From an uncultured Rhodospirillales bacterium (GTDB lineage: Bacteria > Pseudomonadota > Alphaproteobacteria > CACIAM-22H2), in assembly GCA_903860935.1 (NCBI GenBank), contig CAIOSQ010000068.1, positions 1-43,134 of the forward strand: a stretch of DNA of 43,134 nucleotides, in the 5' to 3' direction. The notes below the pieces were generated by a model. It saw only the letters and a program-made list of their open reading frames with translations, was not told the origin of the DNA and searched no databases. The stretch's first letter is position 1; each line of letters starts with the position of its first letter. Below are positions 22,731 to 35,354 of the stretch, one piece after another. The position numbers were made by a program, and so were the translations under genes.

Positions 22731-24851
22731 ATGACGGGTATCGCGGCCGGCAGCCCTGGTCGTCTGTCGGGCATCCTCGACCGGATACTTCCGGGTTCGA
22801 TCGTCGTTCGTGTCCTGACCCTCTATACGCTCTCCTGGTTCCTGTGCATCTCCAGCCTGACCTATTTCTTCTACCGTCACGAATTCGCGCATCAGGTCGA
22901 GACCGCCCAGGAAGCCGCCCTGGTGATGATGGAGGTCACGGCGCACACGGTCAGCGACAGCGCGGTGATCGGCGACTACGACACGATCCGCCGCCTGCTC
23001 GACACGGTCGCTCTACAGTCCAATTTTGACGAGGTTCAGTATATCGACCTCGCAGGAGGCAGGCTGCGTAGCGCCAGGGCGCGAGCGGTCCCGAACGCAG
23101 GTCTGCCGACGCCGTCACGGCTCCTCGACGCCGTGAAAGCCGAACTTCACGACGTCAACCGGAGCATCACCGTCGGCGGTACGGATTATGGCGTTCTCCG
23201 GATGCGCTTCGACGCCGAACGCGTCGCAGCCGATCTCTGGTCCGTCATCTGCGCGGCTGCCATCGTCGGTCTGTTCGGTTGTGTCGGAGGCCTCGTGCTG
23301 ATCTGGGTTCCCCTGCGGGCCTGGCTCCAGCGCCTCGGTCAGTCGCGCATGATCGGCGGTGTGCTTGGCGATGCCGCGTCGCTCGAGGTGGATGCCGACC
23401 TCGTCCGCAATGCGCCGGCTGAATTCCGTCAGACTTTGTCGACCCTCTCTCTGACCGCGGGGCGCCTGCGCAGCGAACTCGCCGACCGCGAGGAGGCGCT
23501 TGCGTCGCTGCGCAAGATCATCGCCGACCTCATTCCCGAATCCCCCGGTGACGCGGGGCGCGAGCGGGACATCGGCGCCATGGTGGCGACGATCTCGCGG
23601 CTGGTGCAGGAGCGTCAGACGACCCTGCAGGAACTCGAGCGGGCCAAGCGCGTCTCGGAGGCCGCGAATCAGGCCAAGAGCGACTTCCTCGCGACCATGT
23701 CGCACGAGTTGCGTACGCCTATGAACGGGATCCTCGGCATGGCGCAACTGCTCGAAGCGGGCGACCTCGATGCCGTCGAGCAGCGCCGCTACGTCCGCAC
23801 GATCGCCGAGTCGGGCAGCACGCTGCTCGCGCTCCTCAACGACATCCTCGATTTCTCCAAGATCGAGGCCGGGAAGATCCAGATCGTCGAAAGCGACGTC
23901 GCCCTCGGCCCCCTCGTCGAAGGGATCCTGGCGCTCTTCGCCGAGGCCGCGCGCGGCAAGGGTATCGAATTGCGGATCAAGTCCAACGGTCTCGATGGGC
24001 GCGTGTACCGCTCCGATCCGTTGCGTCTGCGGCAGATGCTGACGAATCTCGTCAGCAATGCGGTCAAGTTCACGGAGGTGGGCTTCGTCCAGATCGAGAC
24101 CCTCGAGAGCGTCGATGGGAACGGACGGCTCTGGCTCGAGATCGGTGTCGCCGACAGCGGGATCGGGATACCCGAGGACAAGCAGTCGCTGCTTTTCGAT
24201 CGGTTCTCGCAACTCGATGCGTCGACGACGCGGCGGCACGGTGGGTCGGGCCTCGGGCTGTCGATCCTGCGCGGCGTCGCTCGCGCGATGGGTGGCGAGG
24301 CCGGCATGACGAGCCGGGTCGGAGACGGATCGCGTTTCTGGTTTCGCGTTCCCATGACGCGCGTGGCCGATGGCGGCGCTGGCGCGGCGACGAGGGGCGC
24401 GCCGGATCGGGGCGCGCTTTTCGTCGGGCGGGCCCTGGTCGCGGACGACACGCCTGCGAACCGTCTCGTGACCGAGCGCTTGCTTGCACGGCTCGGCGTT
24501 GCCGTCGTCGCGGTCGAGGACGGACAGCGGGCGAACGATGCCGTGGTCGGTGGGGAGCCGTTGGACATCGTGCTCATGGACCTGCAGATGCCGGGCATGG
24601 ATGGCCTCGAGGCGGCGCGCCTGATCCGTGCCTGGGAGGAAACGGGACGCGTCGCGCGGGTGCCGATCGTCGCCCTGACCGCGGCGGCGTTCGACGCGGA
24701 TCGTCAGCGCTGCCTCGACGCGGGTATGGACGGCTACCTGACCAAGCCGCTCATGCTCGCCAATCTGCGCGCGGAACTCGGCCGGTGGTTGCCGCAGCGT
24801 CATGTTCCCCCCACCGAGGTGCCCGAGAGGCCTGCGGCCGGCGGCGCCTGA
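22731..24851 (+). CDS. membrane hybrid sensor histidine kinase with receiver domain
   Basis: 706 aa from the ATG at 22731. Membrane helices at about 25-47 and 172-192 enclose a periplasmic domain of about 125 residues, followed by a linker and coiled coil. HisKA carries His325 in [15 protein letters not shown]. The HATPase has the N-box around 438-444 (NLVSNAVKF), G1 DSGIGI and G2 [11 protein letters not shown]-terminal receiver has Asp617 in [12 protein letters not shown] and Lys672 in LTKP. There is no Hpt domain, so the phosphate must pass to a separate phosphotransfer protein or regulator outside the window. It follows a PhnD-like binding protein by 31 nt, the probable input. Confidence 0.9.
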   Translation: MTGIAAGSPGRLSGILDRILPGSIVVRVLTLYTLSWFLCISSLTYFFYRHEFAHQVETAQEAALVMMEVTAHTVSDSAVIGDYDTIRRLLDTVALQSNFDEVQYIDLAGGRLRSARARAVPNAGLPTPSRLLDAVKAELHDVNRSITVGGTDYGVLRMRFDAERVAADLWSVICAAAIVGLFGCVGGLVLIWVPLRAWLQRLGQSRMIGGVLGDAASLEVDADLVRNAPAEFRQTLSTLSLTAGRLRSELADREEALASLRKIIADLIPESPGDAGRERDIGAMVATISRLVQERQTTLQELERAKRVSEAANQAKSDFLATMSHELRTPMNGILGMAQLLEAGDLDAVEQRRYVRTIAESGSTLLALLNDILDFSKIEAGKIQIVESDVALGPLVEGILALFAEAARGKGIELRIKSNGLDGRVYRSDPLRLRQMLTNLVSNAVKFTEVGFVQIETLESVDGNGRLWLEIGVADSGIGIPEDKQSLLFDRFSQLDASTTRRHGGSGLGLSILRGVARAMGGEAGMTSRVGDGSRFWFRVPMTRVADGGAGAATRGAPDRGALFVGRALVADDTPANRLVTERLLARLGVAVVAVEDGQRANDAVVGGEPLDIVLMDLQMPGMDGLEAARLIRAWEETGRVARVPIVALTAAAFDADRQRCLDAGMDGYLTKPLMLANLRAELGRWLPQRHVPPTEVPERPAAGGA

Positions 24852-24887
24852 GCCCTGGCGGGATACGCCATGCCTCGACGTCGCGTC

Positions 24888-24947
24888 GGCACGCCTGCAG
24901 GGCGGCTCGACAACGGGATCTGGACAGGTGACAGCCCTGCTCGTGCC
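24888..24947. other. imperfect long hairpin between the convergent kinases
   Basis: GGCACG (24888-24893) pairs with CGTGCC (24942-24947), and inside it GCAGGGC (24897-24903) pairs with GCCCTGC (24934-24940), leaving a loop of 30 nt. It lies in the 110-nt gap between the two convergent stop codons. It could stop or pause transcription from both sides, but no U-run follows on either strand. The rest of the gap holds nothing recognisable. Confidence 0.35.
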
Positions 24948-24961
24948 GCCTGCGACGACGC

Positions 24962-27411
<2,450 letters not shown>

Positions 27412-27415
<4 letters not shown>

Positions 27416-27966
27416 GGCGTATGCGTCCACGTGACGTCGAATATGTCGTGATCGGCACCCGATGCGCGCGAGGCGGCAAGCGTTACGCGGACCGGCGTTC
27501 CCATGCGTGCGCCCAGGCCCTGCAGCAATCCGGAGACGAAGGCCGTCAGGCCCTGGCGATGCGTATGGTAGTGTAGCCGCAGCGACGTCGACGTGATGTC
27601 GGTGCATACGAACCGCGGCGGATGCATGCCGGGGAAGATCATCGCGATCCGGTTGTGGAAGTTGGGAAGGTTCGCGAAGAATTCCGGGATCGTCGCGCCG
27701 GCCGCCGAGAGCAACGCGCCGTAGCCTTCCTGCGCCGTGTAGGCGATCCAATGCTTGCCGAAGGCGGTCAGAACGTCGTCGGCCGAGGCGCCGAGGGCTT
27801 CGCTGGCCGCCGCGACGAGACGGAATGTCATCTCGTCGGGATAGGATTCGTCGCTGAGGAACATCTCGACCTCGACGCCGGCGCGCGCCTTGATGCGTTC
27901 CCAGGCATCGGGCCCATGATGGGCGAGCACCATGTCCTCGATCGCCTTGTTGACCATCCCGAACAT
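27412..27966 (-). CDS. hnoX: H-NOX heme nitric-oxide sensor
   Basis: 184 aa from the ATG at 27966, chosen over 27996 because GAGGGG lies 9 nt upstream and MFGMVNKAIEDMV is the canonical H-NOX start. Proximal heme ligand is His104 (Thermoanaerobacter H102 with a +2 offset); Pro117 matches P115. The heme-propionate motif YxSxR reads Y133-H-T135-H-R137, a Ser-to-Thr change. The distal position matching Tyr140 is Ala142, so an O2-binding pocket is unlikely and NO sensing is expected. Coupled by GTGA to its HNOBA kinase. The 118-nt gap up to hyuB should hold the promoter; TTGCAT is visible but no convincing -10. Confidence 0.93.
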
Positions 27967-28084
27967 CGTCTTTTCCCCTCGCCGCAGCCGCGCCATGCGG
28001 ACGCCACCACGCGCGAGGAAAACCTAACCAAGTGCCCGCCGGATGCAATGGTTCAGAGCGCTGGGATGGCAGAACGGGCGCGTT

Positions 28085-29722
28085 TCAACCTTCGATTTCA
28101 AATCCGTAGTCGCGCCGCGCCGCTTCGGGCGTCACGAACCCGCTGCGCAGGTCGGCGGCGATGGCGTCCCGCGCCCGGCGGCGTGGGTCACCATAACCGC
28201 CGCCGCCAGCTTCGACCGTATCGATCCGGTCACCCGGCGCGAGCACGTAGCGTCCCTTGGGATGAACCGGTTCGCCATTGATCGCGATGCGCCGCATGCC
28301 GCCGGCCATGCCCCCAACGATGCCGGCAGGGGGGAATTCGGTGCGGCCGGCAAGGCACGAGACGGTCATCGGATGGCCGCTGTCATTGACGAGCGCTATG
28401 CGCTGTCCCAGTCCGCCGCGAAACTCGCCGGGTCCCCCGCTATCCGGAAGCAGCACCTTGGACTCAACGAACATTCCGGTCAGGTTCTCCCAGACCTCGA
28501 CCGGCGTACCGGTCATGTTGGATGGTGCCGGCGTCGTCGCCGCACCATCCAGTCCGTGCAGCGCGCCGAACCCGCCAGATGCGAAGAAGATGCTCGACAC
28601 TCCGCCGCCCTCGCGGGTGCGACCCTGGACGTTGATCAGGTTCAGCATGCCGGAATCGGCCTGGACCCGGTCGGGCAAGGCGCGCGCCAAGGCGCCATAG
28701 ACAAGCGGATTGACGAAATGGCCGACGATGTGCCGCCCGCCGGTCGGAGACGGCGGCAGCGGGTTCAGGATCGAACCCGCCGGGGCGGTCGCATGAATCG
28801 GGCGGACCGAGCCCTCGTTGTTCGGGATCTTGGGCGTCGTGAGGCACTTGATCGCGTGGCAGGTCATCGCCCGGGTGTAGCAGAGGGGCACGTTGATCGC
28901 GGCGGGCACGGCATCGCTCGAACCCGAGAAATCGGCATGCGCCTCGCCATCTGCGATCACGATCCGGCACGCGAGCCGCAACGGCGCCGCATGGCCTTCG
29001 ATGTCGATGGCGTTCTCGTAGACTCCTTCGGGGATGCGACGAAGTTCCTCGCGGATCGCATGCTCCGATTGCGCGAGAATGGCGTCGGCGAGAGGCGTGA
29101 GATCCTCGATTCCATATTCGTCCATGAACTCGAGCAGCATCCGCGCGCCGACATTGGTGCAGGTGACGTTCGCCATCAGGTCGCCGATGGTCTGCTCAGG
29201 CACGCGGACATTGGTCCGGATGAGTTCGATCCATGTTTCGTCGACCTCGCCGCCGCGTGCCAGACGGATGATCGGCAACCGCAATCCTTCTTCGTAGACC
29301 TCGCGCGCGGTCGCCGAGAAACCGGCCCCGCCGATGTCGGGGAGGTGAGTGATGCTCATCGTGTAGCCGACCAGATCGGTTCCTCGGAACACCGGTTGCA
29401 TCACGTTGACGTCGAAGAGATGACCGGTACCCATCCAAGGGTCGTTGGTGGCGATCACGTCGCCGGGCCGCAGGCTGTCGGCGGGAAAGCGCCGCAGCAT
29501 ATGCGCGAGGGTCGCCGGCGCGGTGCCGGTGAAGGACGGGACGCTGTACGCACCTTGGGCGATAGAGCGGCCATGTCGGTCGAAGACGACGCAGGAGAGA
29601 TCGTAGCTCTCGCGCACGTTGGTCGAGAAGGACGTGCGGACGAGCGCGTTGATGATCTCGTCGGCGATGGCGATCAGGCGATCCCATTGGATGCCGAGCG
29701 CGATCGGATCGTAGCTGCTCAT
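28085..29722 (-). CDS. hyuB: hydantoinase B/oxoprolinase family, beta subunit (HyuB-like)
   Basis: 545 aa, normal length. The family pattern is clear: RTSFSTNVRESYDLSCVVFD (about 29-48), GDVIATNDPWMGTGHLFDV (metal-binding NDP), MSITHLPDIGGAGF, then LLPDSGGPGEFRGGLGQ and a Gly-rich end VEAGGGGYGDP. HyuB pairs with HyuA in ATP-dependent opening of hydantoins, 5-oxoproline, N-methylhydantoin or lactams, and in acetone/acetophenone carboxylases. The start overlaps the HyuA stop by ATGA (29719-29722), so the subunits are coupled. The substrate cannot be read directly. Confidence 0.88.
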   Translation of the reverse strand: MSSYDPIALGIQWDRLIAIADEIINALVRTSFSTNVRESYDLSCVVFDRHGRSIAQGAYSVPSFTGTAPATLAHMLRRFPADSLRPGDVIATNDPWMGTGHLFDVNVMQPVFRGTDLVGYTMSITHLPDIGGAGFSATAREVYEEGLRLPIIRLARGGEVDETWIELIRTNVRVPEQTIGDLMANVTCTNVGARMLLEFMDEYGIEDLTPLADAILAQSEHAIREELRRIPEGVYENAIDIEGHAAPLRLACRIVIADGEAHADFSGSSDAVPAAINVPLCYTRAMTCHAIKCLTTPKIPNNEGSVRPIHATAPAGSILNPLPPSPTGGRHIVGHFVNPLVYGALARALPDRVQADSGMLNLINVQGRTREGGGVSSIFFASGGFGALHGLDGAATTPAPSNMTGTPVEVWENLTGMFVESKVLLPDSGGPGEFRGGLGQRIALVNDSGHPMTVSCLAGRTEFPPAGIVGGMAGGMRRIAINGEPVHPKGRYVLAPGDRIDTVEAGGGGYGDPRRRARDAIAADLRSGFVTPEAARRDYGFEIEG

Positions 29723-31821
29723 CGCGTCACCGCCAGGTCGAGAACAAGATTGAGCCGGTCGTCGACATGCATCGCATCGCCCGGGCAGACGACCGTGGTG
29801 GACTCCCGTTCCTCCACAAGCGCCGGTCCGGTGATCGCGTCGCCGGGGCGCAGCGCGTAACGGTCATAGACCGGGCAATCGACGAAGCCCCTGGTCTCCG
29901 GGAAATAGGCGGACCGCACGGTCTTTCGCGCGTGCCCCGCGCCGGCGGCCGATTTCAGCCGGTAGTCGCGATCGCGTCCCGGTTCGGGTCCGCTCGCATC
30001 GACCTTCCAGTTGACGATCTCCACCGGCTTGTCCGGAAAGGCGACCCCGAAGATCTTGGCGTATTCACTGCTGAACGCGGCCGGCAGGCGCGCGGCCAGC
30101 GTGTCGTCCAGCGGTCCCTCGACCGGCACCTCGATCTCGTAGCCCTGTCCCTCATAGCGCATGTCCAGCCGGTATCGACGTGCGACATCCGCCGCGGCGA
30201 TGCCGGCCTCGGCAAGGAAGCGCTCGGCCTCCGCGCCCAGCATCTCGAACTCGGTGCGAAGCGCCGCCGCATCGAGACGCGCGAGGCCGATCCGGCGCGA
30301 GCGGACGAGTTCGAACCCGACCGGGCTGGACAACAACCCGAAGGCGGACATGACCCCGGCACCCGTGGGGCAGATGACGCGCGGAATCCTGAGCTTTCGC
30401 GCGACCCGCGCGGCATGGAGAGGTCCCGAGCCGCCGAATGCGATCATGCTACAGCGGCGATAGTCGACGCCACGTTCCGAGGCATGGACGCGGAAGGCGC
30501 GTGCGACATCCTCGTTGATGACCTCGTGGATTCCCCAGGCGGCGCGTTCGACGCTCACGCCGAGGACGCCGCCGACGCCGTCGGCGATTGCCGCGCGCGC
30601 CGCCGCGGCGTCAAGAGGCATGCGGCCTCCGAGAAAGGACGACGCATCGAGATAGCCGAGCGTCAGATTGGCATCGGTGAGCGTTGCGCGCGTTCCACCC
30701 TGACCGTAGCAGGCCGGCCCGGGTACGGCACCCGCGCTGCGCGGGCCGACCTGCAGCACGCCGCGCGCATCGACATCCGCGAGGCTTCCGCCACCGGCGC
30801 CGATCTCGATCATGTCGAGCACCGGGATCTTCGCCGGCAATCCGCTGCCGCGCTTGAAGTCGTGGACGCGTCCGACCTCGAGCTCGTAGCGCTTGAGCGG
30901 AGCGCCGTCGCGCACGATGCAGCCCTTGGCCGTCGTGCCGCCCATGTCGAAGGAGAGCACCTGATCGAGGCCGAGCGACCGCCCGTGGCGCGCTGACATG
31001 AGCGCCCCGGCGGCGGGACCCGACTCCAGCAGACGGACTGGAAATCGTCGCGCGAGATCCCCGGTCAGCGTTCCGCCCGACGAGGTCATGATCAGGAAGT
31101 TCCCCGCGAAGCCCAAGGTCGCGAGACCGGCCTCCAGCCGCGCGACGTAGCGGTCGACGACAGGCTGCACGAAGGCATTCATGCAGGTCGTCGTCCAGCG
31201 CTCGAACTCGCGCATGAACGGAAAGATCTCGGACGAGACGGACACCTTGAGCCGCGGGAACCGCTCCGCGAGCCAGGCCGCCGCAGCACGCTCGTGTCGG
31301 GGATCTAGGTACGAGTGAAGAAAGCAGATCGCCACGGACTCGATGCCGTCGGTTTCGACGGCGGTTTCGAGCGGCGCTTCGAGCGCCGTGAAATCGGGCG
31401 TGGCGCGGATCGTGCCGTCATAGGCGATGCGTTCGCCGACCTCGAAGCGGAGGTGGCGTGGCACCAGCGGCGCGGGAAACCGGATGCGCAGATCGAACAG
31501 GTCGTAGCGCCGCTCAAGTCCGATATCGAGCGTGTCGCGAAAACCGGCGGTGACCAGCATCGCGGTCGGCGCGCCCCGCCGCTCGATGAGCGCGTTGGTG
31601 ACGAGTGTGGTCCCGTGGACCAGCGTCGCGACCTCGGCGATGGCGATGCCGGTCTCGGCGGCCAGTGTACGAACCCCCTCGACCACCGCTTGCGACGGAT
31701 CGTCCGGCGTGGTCAGCCGCTTATGGGTCATGATCTCGCCGGTGGCGTCGTCGAACAGGGCGAAATCGGTGAACGTGCCGCCGATATCGACGCCGATGCG
31801 GTAGCGCTGGTGTGCCGTCAT
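29719..31821 (-). CDS. hyuA: hydantoinase A/oxoprolinase family, alpha subunit (HyuA-like)
   Basis: 700 aa. It begins with the actin-like ATPase phosphate-1 motif RIGVDIGGTFTDFALFDD. A second ATP-site motif VLSFDMGGTTAKGC lies mid-protein, with HGTTLVTNALIERRGA (about 69-84), the FMREFERWTTTCMNAFVQP segment and IEIGAGGGSLADVDARG in between or after. C-terminal KTVRSAYFPETRGFVDCPVYDR is typical. It should supply ATP hydrolysis for the HyuB-partnered ring-opening or carboxylation reaction. Overlaps ATGA with the threonine-aldolase-like gene upstream and with hyuB downstream, forming a three-gene operon. Confidence 0.9.
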   Translation of the reverse strand: MTAHQRYRIGVDIGGTFTDFALFDDATGEIMTHKRLTTPDDPSQAVVEGVRTLAAETGIAIAEVATLVHGTTLVTNALIERRGAPTAMLVTAGFRDTLDIGLERRYDLFDLRIRFPAPLVPRHLRFEVGERIAYDGTIRATPDFTALEAPLETAVETDGIESVAICFLHSYLDPRHERAAAAWLAERFPRLKVSVSSEIFPFMREFERWTTTCMNAFVQPVVDRYVARLEAGLATLGFAGNFLIMTSSGGTLTGDLARRFPVRLLESGPAAGALMSARHGRSLGLDQVLSFDMGGTTAKGCIVRDGAPLKRYELEVGRVHDFKRGSGLPAKIPVLDMIEIGAGGGSLADVDARGVLQVGPRSAGAVPGPACYGQGGTRATLTDANLTLGYLDASSFLGGRMPLDAAAARAAIADGVGGVLGVSVERAAWGIHEVINEDVARAFRVHASERGVDYRRCSMIAFGGSGPLHAARVARKLRIPRVICPTGAGVMSAFGLLSSPVGFELVRSRRIGLARLDAAALRTEFEMLGAEAERFLAEAGIAAADVARRYRLDMRYEGQGYEIEVPVEGPLDDTLAARLPAAFSSEYAKIFGVAFPDKPVEIVNWKVDASGPEPGRDRDYRLKSAAGAGHARKTVRSAYFPETRGFVDCPVYDRYALRPGDAITGPALVEERESTTVVCPGDAMHVDDRLNLVLDLAVTR

Positions 31822-32861
31822 GGCGTCGCGCCGTCGCCGCCTGCCGCGATCTCTGCGCAGGCGGCCACCGCCTGCGCGACATCCGCGTCGGTGATGCCCC
31901 GATAGACGACGAAGCGGATCCGTCCCGGTCCAAAGGGAAGGACAAGGACATCCCTCGCCGCGAGCGCGGCGACGACCTCCGAGACCGGTTTCGCCACCTG
32001 CGCGACGACGATGTTGGTCGGTTGCGTCGGTCGCATCGGGATGAATCCAGGTAATTGGTCCAGGGCTTGTGTGAGCCGCGCGGCGCGCGCGTGATCGTCG
32101 GCGAGGTCATGCCAGTTGGCGAAGGCCGCGCGCGCCGCTGCGGCGAGGATCGCCGTGGGGCGGATCCCGCCGCCCAGTCGCTGGCGTATGACCAGGGCCT
32201 GGGCCACGAGACGTCGTGAACCGGCAAGCGCCGCGCCGAATGGTGCCCCGAGGCCCTTGTTCAGGCTTATGCAGACCGTGTCGAAGTCGCGTGCCAGTCG
32301 CGCGGGCATGACGCCAACGGCGATGGCGGCATTGAACAGGCGGGCCCCGTCGAGATGCGTCGCAATTCCCTTGCGGCGCGCGATTCCGATTATGGCATCG
32401 GAGATGTCCGCGGAGATGGCAGCACCACCCGCGCGATTATGGGTGTTCTCGAGAACCAGTACCGCGATCCGCGACCGGAGCGCGTCGCTGTCGCCGCGGA
32501 CCGCATCTTCCCATGCCCCGGGTTCCGGAAGATGCTCGTTCAGGAGGCGCAAGGTGACGCCGGCGAGCGCAGCCGGCGCTCCGGCCTCGGATGTGGCTAT
32601 ATGGGCATCCGCAGGCGCGACGACCGCATCGCCGGGACGCGCATGGAGCATCAACGCGATTTCGTTCGCCATCGTGGCTGTCGGCATCAGCAACGCGTCC
32701 TCATGCCCAAGGATCTCGGCGATCTCGCGCTCGAGAGCCTGCTGGTCGGGATCCTCGCGCAGGTCGAAGGACCAGGGGCGCGCGCATGCAGCCTGCATGG
32801 CGTTCACCATCGCCGCCGTCGGCCGGGTCAGCAGATCGCTGCGAAAATCGGCGATGCGCAT
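31818..32861 (-). CDS. PLP-dependent threonine-aldolase-family enzyme
   Basis: 347 aa from the ATG at 32861 (MRIADFRSD); an upstream GTG is possible. Beta-eliminating lyase/threonine aldolase family by FRSDLLTRPTAAM, the FDLREDPDQQALEREIAEILG segment, ENTHNRAGG (about 138-146), HLDGARLFNA and the PLP lysine Lys202 in CISLNKGLGAPFG. It should cleave a beta-hydroxy amino acid to glycine plus an aldehyde, or a related reaction. First gene of a three-gene operon with HyuA/HyuB. This suggests that an amino acid released or formed in the pathway is the substrate. Confidence 0.87.
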   Translation of the reverse strand: MRIADFRSDLLTRPTAAMVNAMQAACARPWSFDLREDPDQQALEREIAEILGHEDALLMPTATMANEIALMLHARPGDAVVAPADAHIATSEAGAPAALAGVTLRLLNEHLPEPGAWEDAVRGDSDALRSRIAVLVLENTHNRAGGAAISADISDAIIGIARRKGIATHLDGARLFNAAIAVGVMPARLARDFDTVCISLNKGLGAPFGAALAGSRRLVAQALVIRQRLGGGIRPTAILAAAARAAFANWHDLADDHARAARLTQALDQLPGFIPMRPTQPTNIVVAQVAKPVSEVVAALAARDVLVLPFGPGRIRFVVYRGITDADVAQAVAACAEIAAGGDGATP

Positions 32862-33235
32862 GCCTCGATCGGTCCGTGTCACGGCGAGCGAGACCAGGTG
32901 GCCCGGGCGCGCTTCATGATCGTCGGAGGCGCGGCGACGAAGACGTCGGTGATGATCCTTCCGACGTCGCAGCAGACGATCCAGTCCATCGCGTCCCTCG
33001 CGGTGCTCGTCGCGCGTATTGTCATGCGCATCGGCATGATCGCGCAGTATGGGCGCCACGAGCCCGCGGTCAACTGCGGGCTGCGCATGGCTTCATCGGA
33101 ACTTCCTGCTCGCGGCGCGGCGGAACGGCGATATTGTCGATCGCAAGACTCGACGATGCGGGAAGGGGGCGGCATGCCGCGCAATTCGGTTTCACTATCT
33201 CGGATCGGCGCTGGACTGCGGGGAACGGCGTCCCG
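32862..33235. other. divergent intergenic region between two hydantoinase operons
   Basis: 374 nt without a convincing gene. It separates the minus-strand aldolase-hyuAB operon from the plus-strand hyuAB-oxidoreductase operon, so it should hold both promoters and any operator. I see no strong -10/-35 pair. A short minus-strand stretch reads IVCCDVGRIITDVFVAAP, faintly like a HyuA N-terminus (DVGGTxTD), but it shifts frame at once. It may be a scrap of a third hyuA copy or chance. Confidence 0.5.
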
Positions 33236-35329
33236 ATGAACACGGTGTCGCGCATTGCCGCCGATATCGGCGGGACCTTCACCGACATCGCGGTTGTCCT
33301 CGCGGATGGGCGGATCGCCACGCGCAAGCTGCCCTCGACGCCGCCCGAATTCGCGCGCGCGGTCGTCTCCGGTGTCACCGGTCTGCTCGGCGAACTGGGT
33401 GCGCCGCTTGCGGGGATCGAACAGGTCCTCCACGGGTGCACCGTCGCGACCAACGCCATCCTCGAATACCGGGGCGCGCGCACCGCTTTGCTGACCACGA
33501 GGGGGTTTCGCGACGTCCTCGAACTGCAGCGCGTGCGCGTTCCCGCCCTCTATGATCCGCTTTTCGAGAAGCCGAGGCCGCTCGTGCCGCGCCGCTTGCG
33601 GTTCGAGGTCTCGGAACGCCTCGACGCCGAGGGGAACGTCGTCGCGGAGCTGTCCGCGCCGGATGTCCAGTCCGCGATCGCGGCGATCGAAGCCGAGGAC
33701 ATCGAGGCGATCGCCGTGTGCTTCCTGCACTCCTACGCCAATCCCGCGCATGAGCGGCGGGTGGGCGAAATGATCCGTGCGGCGCTTCCCGACCGGTTCC
33801 TGTCCCTGTCGGTCGACATCCTGCCGCAGAAGCGCGAGTACGAACGGACCAGCACGACGGTCATCAATGCCTATGTCGGTCCGCCGGTGTCGCGCTACAT
33901 GCGCGCGATGATCGACGATCTCCGGGCGGCGGGTGTCGGCGGGCGGCTGCTCGTGATGCAGTCGAGCGGCGGCGTGATCGACGCGGAGTCCGTCGTCCAC
34001 AAGCCGGCGCAGATTGTCGAGTGCGGACCGGCCGCGGGCGTCATCGGCGCACTCGAGATATCGGCCGCGAGCGGTTACCGCAACGTGATCACCCTCGACA
34101 TGGGCGGCACGACGGCGAAGGCGTCGCTCATCGAGGAGGGGCGTCTCAGTCTGGCTGCCGAGTACGAGGTCGGTGGCGGCATGTCATCGCGCAGCGCGCT
34201 GGCAGGCGGCGGCGGCTATGCGCTGAAGCTGCCGGTGATCGACATCTCAGAGGTCGGCGCGGGCGGTGGAAGCCTCGTTTGGCTCGACAAGGCCGGCGCG
34301 CTCAAGGTCGGACCGCGCAGCGCCGGAGCCGTTCCTGGGCCCGCCTGCTATGGCGCCGGAAATGATCGTCCGACGGTCACCGACGCGAATGTGGTGCTTG
34401 GCTATCTCAACCCCGAAGCGCTCGCCGGCGGCAGCGTCCCGATCGACGCGTCGCTGTCGCGGCGGGCCATCGAGACGCATGTCGCGGCACCGCTCGGCCG
34501 GGGCCTCCTGGAGACGGCCTACGGGATCCACCAGGTCGCCAACACGAACATGATGCGCGCCGTGAAGGCGGTGACCACCTATCGCGGCCGAGATCCGCGC
34601 GATTTCGCGATGTTCGCCTTCGGCGGCAATGGCGGCATCCACGCCGTCGACTTGGCGCGCGCCCTTCAGGTGCGCGAGGTCATCGTCCCCGTCGCGGCGG
34701 GCGTCTTCAGCGCGGTCGGCCTGCTCTTCGCGCGGCTGGAGGTCAACGAGATGGCCGCGTTCCTGCGGTCGGTCGCCGATGCGCGCGCGGAGGACGCGGC
34801 CCGCGTGTTCGCCGATCTCAAGGCGCGGATCGTGCGTCTGCTGGGGGTACCGGAGGCGGAGATCGGCTTCGAGCCTCAGGCCGACGCTCGCTACAAGGGG
34901 CAGGGTTTCGAGCTGACCGTGCCTTTGGCGAACGGCGCGCACGAGGCGCCGACCCGGGCGATGTTCGACGACTTCGCCGCTGCCTTCGCGGCCGAGCACG
35001 TCGCGCGCTATGGCCATTCCTTCAATGGCGCCTTTCCGGTGGAGATCGTCAATCTGCGGCTCGTCGGGACGGTGCGCCAGGAGCGCCCGCCGATGGTCGC
35101 CTGGGTGCCGGGCGCCGGGCGCGCGGCGCGTCCCGAGACCTCGCGCGACGTCTATTTCGGCGCCGCGCATGGCGTGCGACGGACCCCGGTCATCGACCGC
35201 GCGCATCTCGATGGAGTCGCCCGGCAGGGCCCGTTCATCGTCGAGGAATACGAAGGCACGTCGGTCGTGCCGCCGGACTGCACCGCGCGCCTGGACGCCG
35301 CGGGCAACATCATCATCGCCCTGCCGTGA
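33236..35329 (+). CDS. hyuA: second hydantoinase A/oxoprolinase family subunit (HyuA-like)
   Basis: 697 aa from the ATG at 33236, preceded by GGGGAAC; the 912-aa ORF in the track extends over non-coding DNA. The ATPase motifs are RIAADIGGTFTDIAVV at the start and VITLDMGGTTAKASL mid-protein, with HGCTVATNAILEYRGA, LPQKREYERTSTTVINAYVGP and VGAGGGSLVWLDKAG. It differs clearly from the minus-strand HyuA (for example a SSRSALAGGGGYALKLPVID insertion-like region where the other has a shorter Gly-Ser stretch), so the two are not a recent tandem duplication. Partner HyuB starts 25 nt downstream. Confidence 0.9.
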   Translation: MNTVSRIAADIGGTFTDIAVVLADGRIATRKLPSTPPEFARAVVSGVTGLLGELGAPLAGIEQVLHGCTVATNAILEYRGARTALLTTRGFRDVLELQRVRVPALYDPLFEKPRPLVPRRLRFEVSERLDAEGNVVAELSAPDVQSAIAAIEAEDIEAIAVCFLHSYANPAHERRVGEMIRAALPDRFLSLSVDILPQKREYERTSTTVINAYVGPPVSRYMRAMIDDLRAAGVGGRLLVMQSSGGVIDAESVVHKPAQIVECGPAAGVIGALEISAASGYRNVITLDMGGTTAKASLIEEGRLSLAAEYEVGGGMSSRSALAGGGGYALKLPVIDISEVGAGGGSLVWLDKAGALKVGPRSAGAVPGPACYGAGNDRPTVTDANVVLGYLNPEALAGGSVPIDASLSRRAIETHVAAPLGRGLLETAYGIHQVANTNMMRAVKAVTTYRGRDPRDFAMFAFGGNGGIHAVDLARALQVREVIVPVAAGVFSAVGLLFARLEVNEMAAFLRSVADARAEDAARVFADLKARIVRLLGVPEAEIGFEPQADARYKGQGFELTVPLANGAHEAPTRAMFDDFAAAFAAEHVARYGHSFNGAFPVEIVNLRLVGTVRQERPPMVAWVPGAGRAARPETSRDVYFGAAHGVRRTPVIDRAHLDGVARQGPFIVEEYEGTSVVPPDCTARLDAAGNIIIALP

Positions 35330-35354
35330 CGCGGGCGAGAGAGGACAGCGTGTC

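Noticed and set aside
30540-30620. GC-rich repeated GCCGCG-type tracts in the hydantoinase gene
   Set aside because: Explained by Ala/Arg codon usage in a high-GC coding region; no array-like periodicity.
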